From Marchantia polymorpha subsp. ruderalis (lineage: Eukaryota; Streptophyta; Marchantiopsida; Marchantiales; Marchantiaceae), in assembly GCA_037833965.1 (NCBI GenBank), contig AP031358.1, forward strand, positions 16,810,001 to 16,874,000: a stretch of DNA of 64,000 bases, given 5' to 3'. The notes beneath the pieces are model-generated. The model saw only the letters and a list, made by a program, of their open reading frames with translations. It searched no databases and was not told the origin of the DNA. Position numbers and translations under genes: made by a program. Every line of letters starts with the position of its first letter. Position 1 is the first letter of the stretch. Of this stretch, positions 35,268 through 49,199 are shown piece by piece.

Positions 35268-38259
35268 CTGAAGTTAGACAATGATGTAGAAACACAAGAG
35301 CAAGCTCAAAATCTTAGCACGATAAGACAGTTTATGTTGATCTTTACAGGCTAGAGGAAAAAAAAATGAAGACCAAATCCTACATCAACAACTAATAGCT
35401 AGGGTACAAGGAAATATATCCGACGCCAAAAGAACCATGCTAGATGCCACATCAATACTCCAAAAAGTTGAAGTACTTTTTTTGCTACTAATAAACAAAA
35501 CGCTAAGAGTCAACGGAATGTCAACAGAAGCAATAAAACCTAGCCTCTCATGAAACACTTCTACGTCATAATGTTGGAGAAGTTCTAGACAGACGGTGTA
35601 CTAGCCAAAATTGTAACTGAGGGTATGATTAGATTGATCCCATAATCTATCAACAAAACGGAGCTCAAAGATTAGAGAACTCTGACAATGCTCAATACAT
35701 ATTACAAGATAATTGCCAAAATATTGGCAAGTAGAGTTCAGATTTTGCTACTACTACTACTAATGATTTTTCAAAAAAGACCTGTTTCATCAAGGTTTCA
35801 AAGATTGGTTTCATCAAGGGTCGCAACATGCTGAACAATGTGATAATCCTCTGGATGGCATAGAATGCTGCCAAAACCTGTGACAATAGATGTATGTTTG
35901 TACAACTAGATTTTGAAAAAGCTTATGATAGAGTGGATCATTCTTATCTGTGGAATACAATGACAATGTGCGGATTGGGAGAGCATTTTGTCATACTTGT
36001 AAAAGTACTCATCCATGACGCTTCAGCGGCAGTTCACCTTAACGGCTCCAAGATCTTTAGAAATCCAGTAGCAACAGGACTACGTAAGGATGTCTACTAG
36101 CTCCCTTGTTGTTTGTCCTCGTAACTCAGCCGTTGATGATAAAACTCAAACATAAATTTCAACTCGGCAAACTTTGTGATTACAATATAGGGAAGAACAT
36201 TTCTACGATTATTCATTGTTTGCCGACGACATTAGTGTTTTTCTAGATGACTTACAATTTTTGTTTGCTATATTACGCCAGGTCCTAGCAAAATATGAAC
36301 CAAGCAATGTAGCACGTCTAAACTTGGCTAAATCTTACATTCTGCTCCTTGGTATGGATAGACCACCAAATTGAATATAATTTACAAGTTGCAGGTTGAT
36401 GGAATCAGAAAATATCAATGGAAGCACCTACAAGACTCGGAGTATCAACATTTAGCATGGAGAAATTCTGCACGCAAAAGCTGGTTAAAACACTTGGAGG
36501 TTGGCATTCAAAACTTCTCTCATTTGAATCACGTATTACCTTGCTACGATTTTCACTACAAGCCCAACCTACGTTTTACACTTCCCTCATGCAGTTATTT
36601 GCCCCTGCATGTATAAAAATAGAACAATTCTATAGTCAATTTGTTTGTTGTTACAGCATGGAAGTAGCATCAAAACGATCACTGATCAAATGGAAGATGT
36701 TCATGAAATCAAAGGCACAATTAGGTCAAGAAATTAGAAGCATATCTGATTCCAACACTTCCTTCATGTTAAAATGGATCGGCTCTATATTAGATGACAA
36801 CACATCTGTATAGAGCTCTGCATTACAGGAGATTGTCAACTGCAACAGTACGAAGCATTCTAAAAACCTAGTACGATGTCACTATAGTCTACTAAATCCA
36901 ATACTTACGGAGTAGCCATTGCACCTCTCAAGAAATGAAGTAGGAACAGCGTTACATAGGTGATTGCAGCAAATACGGAAAGACTTGTTTATGGATCCAC
37001 AAGACGTCTTCATCTCATACATACTCACCCTCAAGCATGTAGTCAACTTGATTTTTTGACAACATAATTCAACATCAACACTCACGAAGTTGGTGATGGC
37101 AGAATTGAGAAAATTCAATATCACCCAAGTAGCAGAAAAAGAAGTAAATACTCAGAGTTTCCTACATCTAAGAGAAACAAGAAACACACTGTCAAGACTC
37201 CCATCCTTTCCAACTCATCCTGCGCAGATTTCTCATGTCCAAGGGTCCAAGAAGTTGCACATTGAGATCAAGTGAGGGATGAAGTCTTAAGAAGAAAATC
37301 CGTAGCAGGTAGCTTCATAGTAGCACCAAAAGAGTGGTATAGAGGTCAATCACAAAACATGCCATCAGCTGAAATCCTTAAGCACAAATGCGGCAACTTC
37401 AAGTCAGAGGAAGGATGATACACGTTTTTTCATCAACTTTGGAAAAGCCACAATGTAAACAGGGATAAAATTTTTGCTTGAAGTATCATCTAACAAGTTT
37501 TCTACACCAACGAGCGAGTGCATAAAATTGGACACAAAAACAGATGTTGCCCAAGAGGATGCAACTCACATGAGACGGTCCAACACATCTTCTTTGAATG
37601 TCCCTTTCCTTAGAAGGTCTGGTTGGTGGTAGCACATCTAAGGTGGGGTATTCCAACACGAGAAAATATCTCCAAGACGGCTAAATCATTGATACATCAA
37701 CTCGAACTCAGTGGGTCAAACCAACAAATTACTCATTCTACAGCTTAGTGAATGTTGACTATAGAGGTATGCAGACATCTATGACTAAGTAGAAATCATT
37801 TCATGTAAGAGCAAGAAATAGTACTAGTAAGTCTTCATGCTAGGATTAGGAATACTATAGACAAAGCAATAGTCATATGGAAAGAAAGTACAGATTTTAC
37901 TTCCCCCACACATATGCTTAGAACTACAATCTTGTTACATAACACACTAGGTAGTGTAGTTCATACAAGATTAGAAGCGATAAAGAAGAAACTAGAAATA
38001 TTGGATATACTAACGGATTGTTCAGAAACCTTCACACTACGGGAGCAACAAATGGATTAGACACTACACATCACTCTCATATGAAAGAGACAAACTAAGC
38101 TTGAATTACAATCTCAACAATGTCATAGGTACAACTCCAAACACAAATATTCAATCAGCATTGCGTTTTTAGCTACGATGTCGTAAGTAAGGTTGAAAAA
38201 AGACATGATTGTAAACTAAAAGTCTATTATTCTTCTTGCCCCTACTTTGACTCATCTTG

Positions 38260-41200
38260 CATAAATGTTTTTATAGGGGCATGGATACGTGAGCCATTGC
38301 CCGTTCGCTTTGACTTTGCAGTTTGGAGTTTGACTGTGACAAGTTGTAGACTTGAACATTTGAGCATTTTACATTTCTTAAATGAGATGTTCACTGGTTG
38401 GCATACGCGCGGTCGTGGGCGCGTTGTTTCTCTTCTACAAGGATCGACTTTGATTTCAAGGTAACATGACTAAGATGATTGTACTCTGTCGGTGACAGTT
38501 TGTTTTTCTTTTCAGCGCGTGGCGCATAAAACACGAAACCCTGCAATTTTTTGCAGTTTCAAACATGATTCATCCTTGCTACAAAGTTTTTTTAGTTGAT
38601 TGTTCCAAGATACATTTTGGTCGGAGAGTGATAGTCCAAGATTTATCTATCTTCTATAATAGATAAATATGTACACTCCTGTATGATCTTTCTCTTTCTT
38701 CTTAAAAAATATACAATCAAGTTATATTTGCATTCAACTTCATTGATTGCCAGATGATCATATGCACAATATAGTTTAGTTTTTCTTTCATCAATTTAAT
38801 TTCTTATGCTATGAATTGGTTGAACATAAAAAGTTGAGAAATAAAATTTGCGCAAAATGGTGGTAATTACTCTAGCATAATCATGTATATGAGAAACTTG
38901 TGAAAATTGGTTTACAATCCTTGGACTTGGGTTCAATTTTCACAATCTAAGATTTTGGTATAAACTTAAATATGTAAGCTTGGATTAATCTCATATATTA
39001 GATTCATTTTTTATGATTGTTCATATTTAAGACATATTAGATAACTAACTTTTTTTACATCCAGTCATGCTTGTGAAAAATCAGCAAGTGATATATATAT
39101 ATATATATATATACACACAACTTCATACATATCTTTAGCAACATTGTTAATAATAAATAGACATTTTTTTATGAAGAAGGTGAACACTTCAATACTTTTG
39201 TATAATCTTGATGATCATTCCAGATAATTCTCACTTCCAATAATTTTATTTACACAACTCTAGAATTAGTCATACTATGACATTATGAAACAAGAATATT
39301 GAATTGATTTTTTAAATTTATATGAACATTAAGGTTTTGATTGAAGTTTACCAATCTCGTTTCAGATATATTCCTTTTTTGAAGTACTTAATTCTGTAAA
39401 TGAAATCTTTTTTAGTTTTATAAGGTATATTAAATTAAATATTTGAAAGTTTAAATTTTTTTTAAATTGATTTTATTTTAATAAATTTTACATAAAAATA
39501 AATTTACATCATTTAAAATTAATAACAAAAATACATGCTGCAATCATCAAAATTAATATTGACACATCAAGATTTATTTTTATTTGAATCAACAAAATTA
39601 TATATATTATTCCTATTTAAAAATCAGACCTTCACCCTCATGATTCTATGTTTATATGCAAGACATAAGATTTATGTCTAATTTTTTTTAAAAATTAATT
39701 AAAAAAATAATTTTCGATAACATAAGTTTTAATCATAAAATATTACATACTAATTATTTCTTTTATATAATTAGATTAAATTTGACTATCAAATTTTTAT
39801 TAAAATAAGTATAATAATAAACCTTAAACAATTTAGCCATCCAAATTAGAGAAGTTAGACCAAAGTTATATAGGGCAGTTGGTGATATCTCTCAACAACA
39901 TAGATTAGTTTTGTTTCAACAAAGCAAATTATTTTTTTTCACAACTTATATTGGTTACAGTGAAAAATGTTTTCATATTATGTCAATGATACGTTTTGTG
40001 TTTTTACATATTTGAATAAAGAACATACAGATAAGATAAAAATGCAACAAACCATGGAATAATTTGTAATAAAAAATTTCTTTTGAAATTCAAAATTTAC
40101 AGGAAGAAATTTAAAGAGAAATTTTAATTTTGATTAGATTTTTTAAAAAATTTGAATATGCAATAGAATTTTGTTTTGCAATGGGATGTTATAATTGAAG
40201 ATTTTTGAATTTTTTAATGAAAAATTTAAGTTTATAAAATATGAGTAACATGACAACAAACAATCAAACAAGTCTACAATCTTATCAAAGGTTAATTTTG
40301 AGTTTGACTAAGATTAAATATATATGATCTTTGTATAGATACCTAAAAAATATGTACAAATATTGTTACATTTATTGTTCAAATTAAGTGTAAAATAATT
40401 TGAGCAAAAAATTGCATCATGATTTTCAAAAAAATATCCAAAAAAGCACAAAATTTGTTAAAAATTTATTTAGTTGTGGTCATATTAATTCGAAAATTGA
40501 AAGTACTAGCTAACATCGAATCTCAACAGTGCTGTATACCTTATTGGTTTTTTTAAGATAAAACTAAGTTATTTTTCACCGTATGTCAAAATATTTCTGA
40601 GTAAAATTTGTCATTTTCTGCAAACGAATAACAATGATGTTTTTTTATCAACATTTGATTTGATCATCTTCATTATTGTTGTATTTTATGATTTTTTGAT
40701 GTTCACAATATTGAATGCAAAGCAACTACATCATATTAAATTAGCACAAAAATTTATTAATTATGAGTTGATCAGATTTCTTTCAATTTATTTTTCTTCT
40801 TTAATGTTAAACTCAACAAGCTGTATTTCATAGGAATTATTCAAACTATAGTATGGAGTTATAATCTGATTACAAACTTGAGTGGTAAAACCTGATGATG
40901 AATAAATTGAGCAATGAAAGCATGATATATGTGGAAGTTTGAGTAAATTGATTTCTTATGTAAAGAAAAGTGATCAATTCTTCATCTAACTGCAATATTT
41001 AGTCCACATTCATATTTTATTATATTTTTGTAGAGTGAGAAAAGCTATAAACTCATGAGTTTATTGGATAGAGTGTTTTTAGTGCAATTATTTACAAGTA
41101 AAATTATTGAAAAAAGAAGTAGATCCAAGCTGATTATTTTATAAAAATTAGTTTTTTATAAAAGTAACGTGTAAAATTCAAAATGTGTCATCTATTCAAT

Positions 41201-42900
41201 TAAAAATTGTGAATTAGTTGAAATGGTTTTTTTCAATAAATCAATATTATAGAACAAGGAGATAAAACTCATACGCCTCATATTAAACCAAAAAAATAAT
41301 AAAGAAAGCTTTATTAACGGAAACATTACTATTGTTTTCATGATGAATCATATTTTTTTTTTTCATATAAGATCATATTTCTCAATCCAAGTCATGCTTC
41401 AAATAAAATTTAAGCATGAGGAGATAAGAAAACTTTCACACATGTCAATACATGAAAATAAAATAAAATAATAAGAAATATTTAGTTATGTAAGTATGTA
41501 TGTAATCACACTTTTAATATTTTGACAAATATGTTAATATAACTAAATTAAGAATTTATCAAATTTATATTGGTGATGATACAATAATGATTTTGAAAAT
41601 AAATACCCTTTTCAGACAATGGGATTCAAGATTTATTACAAATGTTTGATTAAAAAGTTGATATTACTTTCAATAATCAACAACTAATGAACAATAGATA
41701 AATTGAAATAAATTTCATTGAAAAATTATAACATGTTTACCAAGAAAGATTGGTAATCAAAGTATTCAATTTGAAAAATAAAATCAATAAATTTTAAATG
41801 GCTAAATAGTACATCATTGATTTGTTTTATAAACTTATTCAAGAACTTGAAAATTTTTGCTGTTATCTTTTTGATAATTTAGATGATCTTTATTAAATAT
41901 CCTACGGAATGTTTATAAAACAAATCAAGATTAAGTAAATTGCAGATTGTTTAAACCTTTTATGAATTAAAGAAAGATTCAAGACATTGTAACAAACAGT
42001 TTGATAATTTCATGATACTGAATCAATTCAACTGAAATGAATTTGATATCTATTTGTACATGAAATTTGTAAATCCTGAATTTTTTTTTTCAATAAATTT
42101 TCTCTGAACGAATTTGAGATTTTGTTTGAATAAATTTAATGATTTTTTCTTAAATTTATTTTTTCAAGATAGACTAATTATTTTTCATGAATATGAGTGT
42201 AAAAATTTTCAGATATTTTGGTTATAGTTTAAAATACATCATAATTTAATATTTTTCATTATCACATGTGAATTCCTATTATTCACAGTTTTTAAGAATT
42301 CAAATTGATGTTTTTTTATTCAAATAGTTCATTTGATGAATATTGTGATTGTAATTGATCAAATAGGATGACGTTTTTTCAGAATTATTATTCTTGTATT
42401 AATTTCACTTCACTTGTGGGTAACAGATTATAAATCAGGTAGTATTTAGTTGGTATTAATATTTGATTTAGTATACTCTCCGATGGTTTAGATGAGCATG
42501 GTTTTTCAGTAAACAGATATTACGTGAAACATATATCTTACTAAGTAATTTAGGAAAGAAAGATGTTCACGATCAAGGTGAGATATATTATTTATTATGA
42601 GGGGTTTAGAATAGAATAAATTCAACCGAAAATTATGATTGGAAAATATTAACTTCAATGCATTGCGTTGACATTTTTGGTCATGTCTTTTTTTTTACAT
42701 AATTTAGATTTAATATATATTCACAGTTGATGTGTCATACTAAATAATTAAACTGAATTTAGCCTTTCTTTCTTACTTCCTTTCATAGGTACCACTCTTC
42801 TTCATCATGTCATTATTGGACAAATAGCCTCAGTTGGTTTTCTCTATTCTTGTTGTTATGCTCATGCTTGTCAAAAAAGTAGAATAGAACTTACTTTTCG
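38260..42900. other. Very AT-rich intergenic DNA
   Basis: The most AT-rich part of the window, with long A and T runs and no frame above about 60 codons for more than 4.5 kb. A short hairpin (ATTTATCTAT arms, about 38640-38667) and an AT run at 39091-39112 are the only structures seen. Confidence 0.65.
39091..39112. repeat. AT dinucleotide microsatellite
   Basis: Eleven perfect AT units followed by a short AC run, inside AT-rich DNA. Confidence 0.9.
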
Positions 42901-44054
42901 CCCCGAATTATCGTTTCAGCGAATATTGGCTAGGTACCTACAGCATCATGATGTGGGAACTATCAAACAATATAAGACTCAGTGTGCTCTATCACATAAC
43001 GAGATTCTTTTACTGAAAACTTTTGAGAAATATCGAGGTTGCATTTGTGTCCTCTCCCGTCACCTATTATATTGGATGGCTTTGGCAGAATTGGTGCGAG
43101 CCGAACATTTCAAACTGTGAACGACTAGGGTATCTTGAATTTCAACAGTTATATGTATATTCAGGAACCAGATTTTTGAACAAATCTTACCTGGAGACTG
43201 TATGATTCGAGTCCAAATTCAGTGCACAATGAATATATTTGTTTGGACCTATGACATAATTTCTCTTTTTTTTGTAGTTTAGGGTTCTGCAATCTGAGCA
43301 GATGGTACTAATATGGGTCAAGTTCGAGACACTTTGGGACCGCTTATGTAATGGACCATATTGCTCCATGTTCCCCGGGTCATGAAAAGTCCAGTCCGAG
43401 CAGGTGTGAACGCGGTGGTTTCTAAATCTAGTTCACCTTAACTGGATGTTGGATACGTAGGCTAGCAGCGGTGACGTACATTCCAGTCGTTAAGAGGTTT
43501 AGGCACATCCATCCCGAAAACGCAGAATAAAATTGTGCATGAGATTCCAACGACAGAGGGAAATCACAACTTAGTGGACTTGAGACACTGTGGAGTCCGG
43601 AAACCTCTTGGCAATGCGAGGAACTAAGCTCGTAGCTCAATAAAAAAGCAAATTATAATGTGAGAAAAAGGCCCACCCGGGGGCGGAGACTCTACCCTGA
43701 AAACCTGGGCAGCCAAATCAACTATCTGAGAACAAGACAGGATTGGGCATCTTGATCCCGAGTGCCAGAGGCAGAGATGAAGAAGGGAAGGGACGGGAGA
43801 GAGAAGAGGTTCTGTGGGAATCAGTCCGTCCGGAGGTTCTTCCGTCCGTTGGTTGGGAGTCTGAGTGCTTTCGAGGCTAACAGTTAGCAGGTCCGAGGTG
43901 TCACTCACCCACGCTCCTCCGTTGGCTGGCTATGGTGGATCTAGGGACTCTGCCTCTGCTGTAAATGGTCAGTTCACGCGGCAGACCTCGGTGCGTTTGA
44001 GGATTGTCGCAGGGTTTTACAGCAAGTGGTTGTGACAGGCATCGATCTTCGGAG
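42900..44054. promoter_or_regulatory. Upstream region of HP30, no separate gene seen
   Basis: Composition becomes balanced from about 43.2 kb toward the HP30 start. Short open frames on both strands overlap and carry no motif. The last few hundred bases before 44055 should contain the HP30 promoter and leader; no specific element was recognised. An upstream in-frame ATG at 44004 would add 17 residues, but the conserved protein starts at 44055. Confidence 0.4.
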
Positions 44055-46285
44055 ATGAGTACTACGCAGCAGACGAGGGTGGGGATGGCCGGGGGTGGCC
44101 CTCTCGTGCAGGTGCAGGCGAAGCTGAAAGAAGTGGATTTCAAGGTGAAGCAATGGCTGAGAAAACAGCCTATCGGTGTCGAAGTGGCGGCGGTGACAGT
44201 CGGAAGTGCTGCCCAGGGAGGAGCTATTGGTGCTCTCATGGGATCCTTCACCCAGGACATGGCTGCTGGTATGCCACCCGCTGCTCCTGGATTGAGCCCG
44301 CAAGCTGCTTCTTCTCTGCAGCAAGCCAAAGTATGTGGAATCTCACTGGCTCGTCTGGATTTTATGCCTCTAATTTTCGCTGAGTTTTTTCACTTGTCTT
44401 TGTTATGGTTTTGTGTGGGCTTGAAGAGTGGAATTCATCGTCGGTTATGGGCTGTCTAGGAAATCAGTAGGCGACGACTTATGAAAATCAAGTGACGTTC
44501 TTAGGGTTTTTAAATTTTAATTTCGAACTCGGAGTACATTCCACGTCGCGTTCGTATTCTCGTACTGCTGAAGGGGTTGGAATTTTACAAATTATTTTGC
44601 ATGACTAAAAGATACGTGCGTGAATGGTTATGTGTTTCATTTTTCTTTTGCTAATCCACTGTTAGATGGATGGTACAGGCTTTCACTGGGGGTCCTATGA
44701 TGCAAGCTCGTAATTTCGCGGTGATGACGGGAGTCAATGCCGGAATCACTTGCGCGATGAAGCGACTACGGGGTGGAGTGGAAGATGTTCAAACTAGGTA
44801 AGTTTTTATTTTTTCCGAATTTCCTGTGCTTTTCTACCTTCAGTTTTTCTGTATTCTGTTTATTTTTCTTTCAAACTTTCATTCCAAACTCTTTGAATGA
44901 AAGTTTGGAATCGTTGGCCAAGAGGCTTTATCTGAGTTGTATATACCTAATCCTGTTCCAAGTTCATCACAACAGCAGTATGTTTTTCTATTGTTTACGT
45001 TAGGAACGTTTCTCTTTTAGGACACTGATTCTTTTATATATAATACATCATTTCATGAAACCTCTTCCTAGTAATTTCTTCTATGTTGACTGCAGATTTT
45101 TGTGTAGCAAATGATGAAGGCTGACTTTAGATATTTTTTTTTTTTAGTTTGTAGATCCAGTCGACTAATTTCGTGGAAAACATTGAGAAATAGGGTTTAT
45201 TTCTCTTACTTGTTAAGTTTTCGGATGTCGGTTAGATCTATAAGTACGATTCATCCATGCTTTTTTTGGTTTTTTGAAACTCATTAGTCTGAATGGCTGT
45301 TGTTTGCAGTATGGTAGCTGCTTTTGGATCAGGAGCAGTATTTTCTGTCGTGAGTGGAGTTGGCGGAACCAATGTTGCTGGAAATGCCCTTACAACTGGC
45401 ATTTTCTTTGCTTTGATTCAGGGTGGAATATATAAGGTATTTCATTTGAAATACTGTTCACTGCCTTTGCCATCACAGTGATAAAGCTAGCTCTGAATAT
45501 CTAGCACAGTGATAAAGCTAGCTTTGAATATCTAGGTTTGCGGATAGCCTTTATCACTTTTTGGTGGATCAGCTTTTTTCCACCTTGTATTCCACCTTCC
45601 ACCTTGTAGCTCATTCTAATTGACTTCATATATTTTATTCAGGTTGGCCAAAGTTTTTCTAAGCCTCCTACGGAAGATCTTCTCTATTCTCAAGCGAAGA
45701 ATATGCTGAACTCATTGGGCCTGCAAAAATATGAGAAGAACTTCAAGAAGGGATTACTTACTGACACGACTCTTCCTCTACTGAATGACAAGTGAGTTTC
45801 CTCAGCTCGAGATCTTTTTACTGTGAATGCGTGGCTAAGTCTTTGGTCGATTTTCTCGTTTTGTGATCTCCTCTCTTGGATGTGTGGAGATAAAAACTTT
45901 GTGTCTTGTTGCCCTTAATAAAGTACAAAAAACAATCTCACTGTCGTTCATATGTTGACCCGATTTTTATTATATTGTATGTGTATCGTGCAGTGCCCTC
46001 AGAGATGCAAGGATACCTCCAGGACCTAGACTTCTTATTCTGGATCATGTGAAAAGGTGATTTTTTTACGTCTATGAACTTTCAAGCAAATACTCTCGAC
46101 ATTGAGGTGTGAAATAATTATGAATTCTATACTTGCTGAATGATTGTCAAGAGCACATCTCACACAGCATATCATGGAGTTTCTTTTCCTCGTTCAATTT
46201 ATTCTGTTACGATTTTATTGATAAAGAAAAAACATGTAATTTTTGCAGGAATCAGCTTGCACCTGTCGTAGCTGGTAAACAATGA
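44055..46285 (+). CDS. HP30: HP30-type Tim17/22/23-family protein with SAM domain (six exons, 256 aa)
   Basis: Exons 44055-44330, 44679-44797, 45310-45436, 45643-45791, 45994-46056 and 46249-46285 join in phase to 771 nt, 256 residues plus stop. Arabidopsis HP30 is about this length. Residues about 1-92 start MSTTQQTRVGMAGGGPLVQV and include the Gly/Ala-rich GAIGALMGSF membrane segment. Residues about 93-174 continue the Tim17 fold (NFAVMTGVNAGITCAMKRLR, AAFGSGAVFSVVSGVGG, GIFFALIQGGIYK). The C-terminal part (DLLYSQAKNMLNSLGLQKYE onward) is a SAM domain. In Arabidopsis, HP30 proteins sit in the chloroplast envelope and help import proteins lacking a cleavable transit peptide; that role is inferred here by family. 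Introns 2 and 3 carry an imperfect hairpin and a tandem duplication. Confidence 0.95.
44872..44907. repeat. Intronic inverted repeat, 13-bp arms
   Basis: CAAACTTTCATTC and its reverse complement GAATGAAAGTTTG are separated by about 10 bp in HP30 intron 2. Short and probably incidental. Confidence 0.75.
45474..45535. repeat. 31-bp tandem duplication in HP30 intron 3
   Basis: Copies at 45474-45504 and 45505-45535 begin CACAGTGATAAAGCTAGC and differ at one base (CTCTG versus CTTTG). They begin 38 bp after the exon 3 donor. Confidence 0.95.
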
Positions 46286-47672
46286 AGCGCGTTGTTGGGA
46301 AGGTCACATGTGATCGTGAGTGACTGAGTCTTCGCTGTGAGGTGGGAAGGGATTTCATTCAATTTTGGCGGGTTTACTTACTGGAGCAGTTGCGATCCAC
46401 CCACAAATCAATTTTTTCATATATTCATAGGAGAAATATCGTACATCAGTACTACTATGTGAATGTGTTCTACAAAAGACTGCCTGATACGCCCACCCTA
46501 GTTCTCGTTTAATAACGAGTCCCTAACTGTAAATCTTTCTTACAGGCGAACTGTCGCAAGATGAGTTCATTGCTCAAATCTCTGTAGGAAGTTCTTTTGA
46601 GCAACGAACAACTTGCAGTGTAGATCTAGCTTTTTGATAGGTGATTTAGTGTGCAACTCATCCGCAGTTGAAAGCCAATCTAATAGCCTGGGATTCATGT
46701 CCCAGTTTGATTTAAGATGTCAAGGTGAGTTTGGGACTGCCATTCGTCACACCTACAGAGCATACTCGAGATAGTCTCTGAGTTGCAGGTGTACGTGATT
46801 TGTGGGGCAAGTGTTAAGAGAGAAAAGAGAATGTTTTGAAATGCTTTTGTTCATCAATTACTCCGGTCTTTGAATGAGATTAATTGGTTTAGTAGAACTT
46901 TTTGGTATTGCAACTGTGATCCATTACATTTTCGAACAACGCATGCTTTCATCTCCGCTACATGTACCGTTCACATTGCAGCTTCTGCTTTTTCACATTT
47001 GCATGTGGCGAGTTCTATTTCGTAAATAACACATCGTTGAGCACTTCAGTCTACTGTGGTAGCTACCGCCTCTCCATGGTGTATACACATACATCACTCT
47101 TGGGACAAATCGTCTTTCTCACAATTGAGGTCGGGCTGTGACCCCCCCTTGTTGCCAGTGCAGGTCATAGTCATGTTCATTACAGTGACATTATCTCATG
47201 TAAACGCCCATATTGTCTACTAGAACTTGTACTCTCTCAGCTCGTGCGTCCCTTAAAGTTCCTTGCAGTTGTTCGTGGTTCATGTATCTCATCTCATCGG
47301 AACGACTTTGTTCTCTTTAAAGTTCCGTCTACTCCCGAGTGACTTATCAACTTCGAAGGTTCCTTGGGCTCTTGTTCTCCCACTACTTTGTCGCCACTGT
47401 GTGTTCTTAGCGCAGTGAATAACTGAAATGTGATTGGCGTCCGAAATAGTCGGCACGCTTTTTATTTCAATACTCGTAACGTTCATACTTTTGTGCTGGT
47501 GTCGTTTTTTATTAAGCAAGGAGAGTCTGAGAGTTTTGACATGCCGACCGAACTGCCTGATGTATATGTTTTGTGCGCGAGCCTTCGTTATCAAAATTCG
47601 CTGTGCTACCTGTGAAGCTAAATGCTCGTACACGACTAAGACCTCTTGAGTTCTATGGAAAGATATCAGAAG
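46286..47672. other. HP30 3' UTR and intergenic
   Basis: Follows the HP30 stop and ends at the stop codon of a convergent minus-strand gene, so it should hold both 3' UTRs. Short overlapping frames near 47.3-47.65 kb show no motif. Confidence 0.45.
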
Positions 47673-49143
47673 TCAACTGCCCCACCAGTCGTCCGTACTC
47701 AAGTTGTCTCCATGCCCAGAGTACCCCTCTCCGTCAGACTCCTCCGCAGATGTTGGATTATAATCTGAAGTGTGGAGTGATTGAGGCTCACTGAGTTTTT
47801 GCTGCCAGGCTTCCAACTTGCGCAGTTCATCCAGATCCCACTTCCTCGACCTGCTCCAGGTTCCAAAATCACAATTCAGAAACAACGTCTATGCCAAAAG
47901 TCAGGTTTGGGATTTTATGTGTTCTGTTACTCATCATAATAGAGAAAATACCCAAAACATTCAGGATGGGTATCTGATGGAGTAAATTTCGTGTTCTTCA
48001 TTCCGCATGATGATTGCAACTGTAATCACCTTTGTAAACGCCAATCAGAGTACACAAAGAGATGCTTAGCATGATTATCAATTGGTGCCAGTGGCTATGT
48101 CGGATACAGCTCTTTTCAAAGCTCTAAGGTCAGGTTTAGTTCTGGAGAATGGGACTGAGTGTCGAATAAACTGCTAAGGTGGATAGTCGTATCGAGGTAT
48201 CAGCAGTTGGTGCAACATTATCGTTCGCTATATGTTAGATGTAAAGGTAGATTGTCAAAAGGGGTAGCACCCTGAGAACCATGCGATGAGGCGTGACGTT
48301 GAAACAGAAGTTTCCATTCTAGACGTGTTTCGAAAGTTTGATAGTCAAATTATTTCAAAACGCGACTTGGGCGTACAGTAAGAAGCTCCGCTGTTCAGCG
48401 ATTGTCGCAGTTCAGGCTGATTAAAGTCACTCTATTTCATCGGAGCAATCTACCAGTGAACTTACAGTACATTACATCAAGTGCAGACTTGAAGACTCTT
48501 GACAGGTGGATATAAGTTTCGATGATTTTGTATTGAAATTTCCAGCCCAGAAAAGTTTGGGAAATCTCTTCGAGGTTGAGTATCTTATGTCCGTCATTGA
48601 AAAGAAAGAGAATTGACAAATCTGATGGTGGTAGGTCACTTGGGGTAAGATTTTACTGCAAGGTGGATGTCATGCCAGAGGAGTTGGAGAGGGGTAAATC
48701 ACCTCAAATTGCTAATGAGCTTGGGTTTGGGTGGAGTCTTCGCTCTATACCAGTACTTGCGGTATTCCTTCCTCCATGCTTCTATGGCTTCAGCATGTGT
48801 TTTATAGTAGCGATTTGTGTTGAGCTTGTCGTTGAAGACGCTTGATTTTTATCATGCAAAACCACATGTAGCAAGGACGCAAACACGGTGTTGGTTTAGT
48901 CCTCAAAGATGACGAGCTGAGAATCGGGGAGGAATGTCGAAGGAAACATTACCTTCCAGCTGCGGAGATGGAACAAAGCATGAGCACTTCTATCGAGAGA
49001 ACTTTCCCTCGGTATCGACGTCACAGGCTTCAGGCCTGGTCTAAAATCAACCTGTTGCAATGAACTGGTTTTGGAAGAGTAACGAGATGTCATGGCACAA
49101 CTCGTTACATTCCTCCATTCTACATCGAAAGCAGCAGGCGGGC
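47673..49143 (-). CDS. Unrecognised minus-strand gene, last three exons
   Basis: Exons about 49143-48953, 48824-48703 and 47850-47673 join with matching phases and GT-AG introns. The first reads PPAAFDVEWRNVTSC and SLDRSAHALFHLRSWK. The second reads LNTNRYYKTHAEAIEAWRKE and KYWYRAKTPPKPKLISNLR. The last reads SRKWDLDELRKLEAWQQKLS and then an acidic, Ser/Gly-rich tail ending DDWWGS and stop. The middle is strongly basic and aromatic, probably helical; the tail is acidic. I do not recognise the family. Upstream exons are likely: a coding-like block at about 49370-49200 (RPQIWENEDKWGRWDQSAQ) precedes it, but the linking junction is unclear. It is convergent with HP30 and divergent from the dynein gene. 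Confidence 0.6.
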
Positions 49144-49199
49144 CTTCTTAAGGTCGTCTGCAGTGCAATTCACCATCGTATTTCGGTTTTTGGCAGGCA

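Larger units (their letters stand above)
32160..38260 (+). mobile_element. Decayed non-LTR retrotransposon (LINE)
   Basis: Left to right on the plus strand: a short GC-richer start near 32160 then A/C-rich sequence with broken frames (probable ORF1, about 32250-34100). The endonuclease start YWNVGGLN and AIQEHKLD lie at about 34112-34225, with FSRIDRFYV near 34715. Reverse transcriptase follows: NTYYKIIAKILASR near 35693-35735, GFIKGRNMLNNVIILWM near 35810-35860, QLDFEKAYDRVDHSYLW at 35900-35955, and the catalytic block SLFADDISVFLDD near 36210-36250. A C-terminal RT-associated zinc knuckle (RCCPRGCNSHETVQHIFFEC) lies near 37545-37605. Stops and frameshifts are frequent, so the copy is dead. 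The exact 5' and 3' ends and target-site duplications were not found. Confidence 0.85.

Noticed and set aside
38640..38667. 10-bp-arm hairpin in AT-rich DNA
   Set aside because: Short AT-only arms are expected by chance in DNA of this composition.
43624..44329. Minus-strand frames of 94-142 codons over the HP30 start
   Set aside because: They are antisense shadows of HP30 exon 1 and its leader.
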